Assembly (NCBI GenBank): GCA_018389105.1
Contig: JACATO010000980.1
Location: 1,116,001 to 1,180,000, forward strand
Direction: 5' to 3'
DNA length: 64,000 nucleotides
Source: Nautilus pompilius
Lineage: Eukaryota > Mollusca > Cephalopoda > Nautilida > Nautilidae
Shown one piece after another: positions 59,791 through 64,000 of this stretch. The position numbers and the translations under genes were made by a program. Position 1 is the first letter of the stretch; every line of letters begins with the position of its first letter. Under the pieces are notes generated by a model, which searched no databases, had not been told where the DNA came from, and saw only the letters and a program-made list of their open reading frames with translations.

Positions 59791-59799
59791 GAAAGTCGC

Positions 59800-60047
59800 A
59801 ATACTCCTCGCTTTGGTTGGTGTTGGTTTAGTTTATTGTATCATAGACTTTTAATTTCTTTTTACAGCTGTAAATGCGTGCATGTCATTAATCTGCACTG
59901 CTTGTTGGTTCGCTAAACATAACTATCTTTTTAAATTTTATAAAGACTTTTCTGGTTAAATTTTGTTTCAATGTTTAGATCTAAGAAACTTTTTGACAAG
60001 ACCGTGAATATTTCTCTTGTATCTTAAATACACAAACGTAACAGCTA
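59800..60047. other. spacer between minisatellite and Tigger element
   Basis: AT-rich, nothing recognised. Confidence 0.4.
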
Positions 60048-60049
60048 TA

Positions 60050-61021
60050 CAGCAATACCCCGATTACCGCGGGTTCGATTACTGCGCTTTTCGATCTAGT
60101 GCGGTTGGCAGTTTGACACCAAAATTTCGAATACTGCGCATAAGAATTCGATTTAATGCGGTACCGTTCGTTGTTCGTATATAATATCAGCACTCACACG
60201 CACTCGATCAGCGCTCCTGAATCTCTGTCGCCTTCACAGAGTGCGCTGTGTTTCCCTATTACTTCACATACGTTCACACATTGTTTCCAAATCATCAATT
60301 TGTTATCATGAGTTGTAAACGAGTGAGTACCAAGAATAAAAGTGATGAAAGTGCAACGAAGAAAAGAAAAGTTATTGGACTGGAAGAAAAAGTAACAACA
60401 ATTACAGGGACCGTGACAGAAATTACTCAACTTGGTTTAAAAATGGGAATGTCTGAAGTAGACGACAGCAATGTCAAAGAATTGTCCTCACTCGCATGAT
60501 GTTGATCTTAATGATGAAGACCTTTTGAATTTAGAGCAGTAACACGCATACGATGAGGACGATAGCCAAGATGGAACAGATGAAAGTGAGACGAAAACGA
60601 AAGAATTCTCAATTAAAGAACTGGATGCTATTTTTAGAACTTTTGAAGCTGGAAAGCAGATGGTAATGGATGCAGATCCGAATGCAGAAAGAGCGATGCA
60701 AGTCGGAAGACAATGCACTCAGCTGTTATAAGGGCATGTACCAAGAGAAGAAGAAAGCATCATCAAACAAACGTCTCTTTCACAATATTTTCGTAAACAA
60801 TAAAAACATTTAATTTTTTTGTTGCATGTGCTGATGCAAGTCAATAAACAAGTAAAACATAATACTGCGTCCAATTCATAGGCTTCCTTCTTTATTTATA
60901 TCGATTTTCATACGTTTTTTTTTAAAATTTTCAAATTTTTCAAAAGTCTAGACATCAATCGATGATTTTTCATGTATTTATATCTTCGATTGAACCAACC
61001 GCAGTAACCGGGCTATTGCTG
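60050..61021 (+). mobile_element. internally deleted Tigger/pogo element, 972 bp, TA target duplication
   Basis: The left end is CAGCAATACCCCGATTACCG; the right end, reverse complemented, is CAGCAATAGCCCGGTTACTG. TA flanks it at 60048-60049 and 61022-61023, as for all Tc1/mariner-pogo elements. Inside, the start and the end of a Tigger transposase are joined while the DNA-binding and DDE domains are missing. It would be mobile only with transposase supplied in trans. Confidence 0.88.
60308..60810 (+). pseudogene. Tigger transposase N- and C-terminal remnants fused by internal deletion
   Basis: ATG at 60308 opens MSCKRVSTKNKSDESATKKR followed by KVIGLEEKVTTI, the usual Tigger start leading into the CENP-B-type helix-turn-helix. 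The text then passes directly into the family's acidic C-terminal part: DEDLLNLEQ, a stop at 60539-60541, DEDDSQDGTDESETK, FSIKELDAIFRTFEAGKQM, DPNAERAMQVGRQC, another stop, and KQTSLSQYFRKQ at the end. The central ~400 residues with DDD/DDE are absent, so no activity is possible. Confidence 0.75.
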
Positions 61022-61023
61022 TA

Positions 61024-64000
61024 CACACTTCCGCCCTAATCCAACTCACAGAAGTATCTATTCTGCATCTCTACTTAATCTGACCAAAGATAATTTACTC
61101 CTTACTTCTTCAAGTATTGTCATACTACAATACGGGCTACTCACGCAACTGACACTACGTACTTCCTAAGTACAACTGAAATCTTTATTCTGATCTCTAC
61201 TTACCAATGAATTAATTGACAACTTCTACTAACTCAAAATAGTAATAAGCATACTAATGGTAATTGTACAAAGTAATAGAAGATAGCTAACCTACGTAAT
61301 GTATTACTATAAGTATATGTGCAGAATTTGTAACCAAGTGCTACATGGAAGAGAACGCATGGCGTATACACTAACAGGTTCACTTCAGTATCTATAGAAA
61401 ATGAAGGACACTCGGTTTGTAATAGACAGGAAGTTTTCAAAAACCAATCTTGGCCAAAAATAAACAATCTTTTTTAACATGGAATTTTGTTTATCTTAAA
61501 GCTTTTTATTTTTAGTAGCTTTGAGAAGCCGTTCTAGAATGATTTAGTTGTTTTCCTCTCTTTCTGATAATTCCCTTTCTCGTGTGATTATCTTTTGCAC
61601 AAGATAATGTTACTGAGGTGGAAAATGGCTACATCAAACGAACCGAGAACAATAGTAATATTAAGTCACTAACACAATTACTTTACAAATCTTTGTAAGT
61701 TAATTGAGAAATAAGTTTAGTTCACCACCGAGTAGAGCAGTTGAAATAGCAGAAATAACTGAAATCTGACCTTTTGAAATCTGTCTGAAGGATTAAAAGA
61801 AAAATTGAGAGTAAGTAAAGGAGAAAGGCAATCATCAAGCATCATCCTGCCATATTACTGACCCGCTAGATAAGTTATTAACCCTTTTGTGGCTTGTTGA
61901 TCAAACTGTAATATAATCGTAAGTAGAGATCTAAAAGATATATACAGTATTTATATGGTAAGTGAGCTACGGCACGAAGTATCACTGTCTGTACGTGAAA
62001 TATGTTACCGAATGTTTGCTTGTCTGACGAAACTCATGCCCCATTGTCTCCATAATTTTCTGATGAAAGTCAGATAGAAAAGAGGAGATGATGTACTCTT
62101 GTTGTCAAAGCTAAAGAATCTCTTTAAATACAGAGGCAGGCCTGTCTCTGGGAACAGAAGATTTGGTTTTGGGTCATATATTTGTATCAAAGGTTTGAGT
62201 AAATCTATAGATGGCGCAAAGAAATTGCATAAAACTAAATAATTCGGCATAAACGATACCCGGATTCTAGAACATCCTGAGACGGTCAGTCCACACCTGA
62301 GTAGAGGTTAAAGATAAGTCAAGCAATATATAGCAGTACCAACAAGACCTTTGTTTAAAATATCGTGTGAAGAACCGAGTCAGAGCAGTCTGATTCCGAG
62401 AACCAATGAGCAGTGACAGGAAGAACCGGCCTGACGAAGAGACAGCCTGCACGTGAGTCGGCGTACAGAATAATGGCGGGTCTTCCGACGTCTTTATTAG
62501 TTCTTAGATTATTTAGAACGATTTGAAGAAGTTAAATTCGCCTAATTTTGTTTGCAGATGCCTACAAAAAGAAAAACAACACAAAAACTAAATAAATTAC
62601 CGGCGATTTTGCACCGTTAAAAAAATGGATGGATAAATAGTTTTCGAAGAGCAAGAAAAAACACAGCCACAATGGCTAGAGAGTACGATGCGCTTGCGCG
62701 TGATGTAGCTCGACGAGTCATAAGCTGCATTATATCGAGCACTAATAAATAAACACTCAGCTATCCAAACTGCATGAACAGAAAAGCATGGTTTGAAGGT
62801 ATCAATTTACTTTTAACCATCCTTTCTAGAGTATCCATTTATCTCTCTCTCAGCTAGGAGTACCTCGTAAACAGCACCTCACAACAAAAGCTGCTGAAAA
62901 GCATCGCCATATGATTTCTATGCATAGGACGCTGAGGAAGAAATAGAAATCTCTGCTATACTGTACTGTCCCCCTATCGGCGAACGGCGGTAGTGGCTAG
63001 AAGGTTTCCAGCTGGCTGTTAGATTACATACCAGCTCACAAGTTACCAACCGTGAATGCTCTTCTTTAAAAAGATAAATTTAAATACTGGAAAGATGAAA
63101 TAATTTAACTAATTAGCAAATTTCTCCCAGCCAATTTGCTGCTACCGTATTCTCTTATAACAAATGTAGATTCAACCAGTTTATGGCTGTAATTTTCGGG
63201 ATAAATTATGTCTAAGTTATTGAATTTGTTTCCTGGATAGTTAGGAAAGTAGAGAAAACAGAGCATCTGATTCTTTCAGAGTTAAGTGGAACTATGAACG
63301 CGTCTGTGACGTCAGCAGCTTCTTTAATGCGCAAGTCCGGAAGGACAAATTGCTATTACGGATGTCAACTCGTAGGAACTGTCTCTGAACGACTACGGAC
63401 TTCCTGACGGTTAATAACTAATCTACGGAGAACAAACAGCTGGCAATGAGACTATCAAATGCTAAATTAAACAAAAGACGTTTCCAGTTGGGTCTGTTAG
63501 ACTACAATCGCTTTGGTCGTGACGATGGCGTTTTGTGTGAGCGCAATACAGCGAAGGGTTAACTTCAGAGCGAACCTTACTGTGATCGGGTGTGGCTCAA
63601 AGTCTTGGCGCTGAAGTCGGTAAGGTACACAAGAACAGGCTCCCCCAGGAGATATTTGAGGACCAGGAGTAAACGATTTCTTGCTTTCCATAAACCAAAG
63701 TAAATATTACATTGGCTGGATATCTGATCACGTGCTATCAGCAACGTTTCGAGACAGGTAGTAAAGGTAAGTCTGAAGCAGCGTTCTGGGGCTCGGAAGG
63801 TTCGGAACCGCAGAACCGGAAGAAGATCCTGAACTTAAGTAGCAGATGAAGGAGGTCGTCGTTTGGGAAATGATGGAAAGAAACCGAGTGACATTGTGAC
63901 TGTTTCTCTTCCAGCATCACGAACGAAGGACACCGGTGGCCGCCAGCAGCACTCTGTGGAGAAAGAGGGGTCCAGTTGCTGTCAGGTACATTGCTGGAAT
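61024..64000. other. intergenic, no supported gene or element
   Basis: Short frames only (at most 81 codons). TGACGTCA at 63306, CACGTG at 62451 and 63731. The stretch from 63500 to 64000 is GC-richer and may approach a gene to the right. Confidence 0.35.

Noticed and set aside
58962..59916. 204- and 249-codon frames made of a 25-residue repeat
   Set aside because: The 75-bp minisatellite period is divisible by 3, so frames stay open without selection; there is no splice or start context and two frames are open at once.
60060..60080. B-box-like gggttcgatt as part of a tRNA gene
   Set aside because: It lies in the Tigger terminal repeat, with no A box or cloverleaf.
1..64000. CRISPR array, prokaryotic operons, rRNA genes
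   Set aside because: No regular direct repeats with unique spacers, no ribosome-binding-site-led gene strings and no rRNA core motifs; the tandem arrays found have no unique spacers.

Overview
The window reads as nuclear DNA of an animal, most likely an invertebrate. Evidence is split genes with GT..AG introns of 0.5 to 7 kb, long simple-sequence tracts, and decayed eukaryotic transposons (Ty3/gypsy, LINE, hAT, Tigger/pogo, Mutator-like). No bacterial operons, rRNA, CRISPR arrays or viral genes were seen. The two recognised proteins are clearly diverged from the vertebrate versions. A lophotrochozoan such as a mollusc fits, but this is inference and the species cannot be named from the sequence.

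Left third (1-19 kb, visibly AT-rich): two minus-strand genes were rebuilt by hand from splice sites and protein similarity. (1) The 5' part of a TMEM43/LUMA-like membrane-protein gene: exon 1 at 6977-7117 and exon 2 at 235-369, continuing past the left edge. (2) A complete five-exon gene for the small TFIIIC subunit GTF3C6 (triple-barrel family), CDS 18924 down to 12337, 167 codons, with all exon phases agreeing. Their introns and the space between hold a decayed Ty3/gypsy element (8.9-11.35 kb), LINE and gypsy fragments, two short hAT-like elements (one with a perfect 8-bp target duplication), a probable tRNA-derived SINE and a 570-bp GATA/GAGA tract.

Middle (19-50 kb): mostly single-copy-looking noncoding DNA. 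It contains candidate exons (24142-24430; a cysteine-rich phase 1-1 exon at 35299-35514), a five-unit 69-bp coding-like repeat (26947-27240), an 18/19-bp minisatellite (36184-36418), purine-only microsatellites, and two GA-rich arrays carrying some 14 intact TGACGTCA (CRE) palindromes (42.1 and 43.5-43.75 kb).

Right part (50-64 kb): mobile-element rich. A 2.27-kb element with imperfect terminal inverted repeats carries a broken gene of a widespread, poorly characterised invertebrate family that I infer to be a transposase. A Mutator-like element has terminal inverted repeats of about 300 bp. A 972-bp internally deleted Tigger keeps both ends and a TA duplication. A 75-bp minisatellite of 11 regular units carries a potential two-quartet G-quadruplex in every unit. 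Most of the long open frames in the window are by-products of these repeats.
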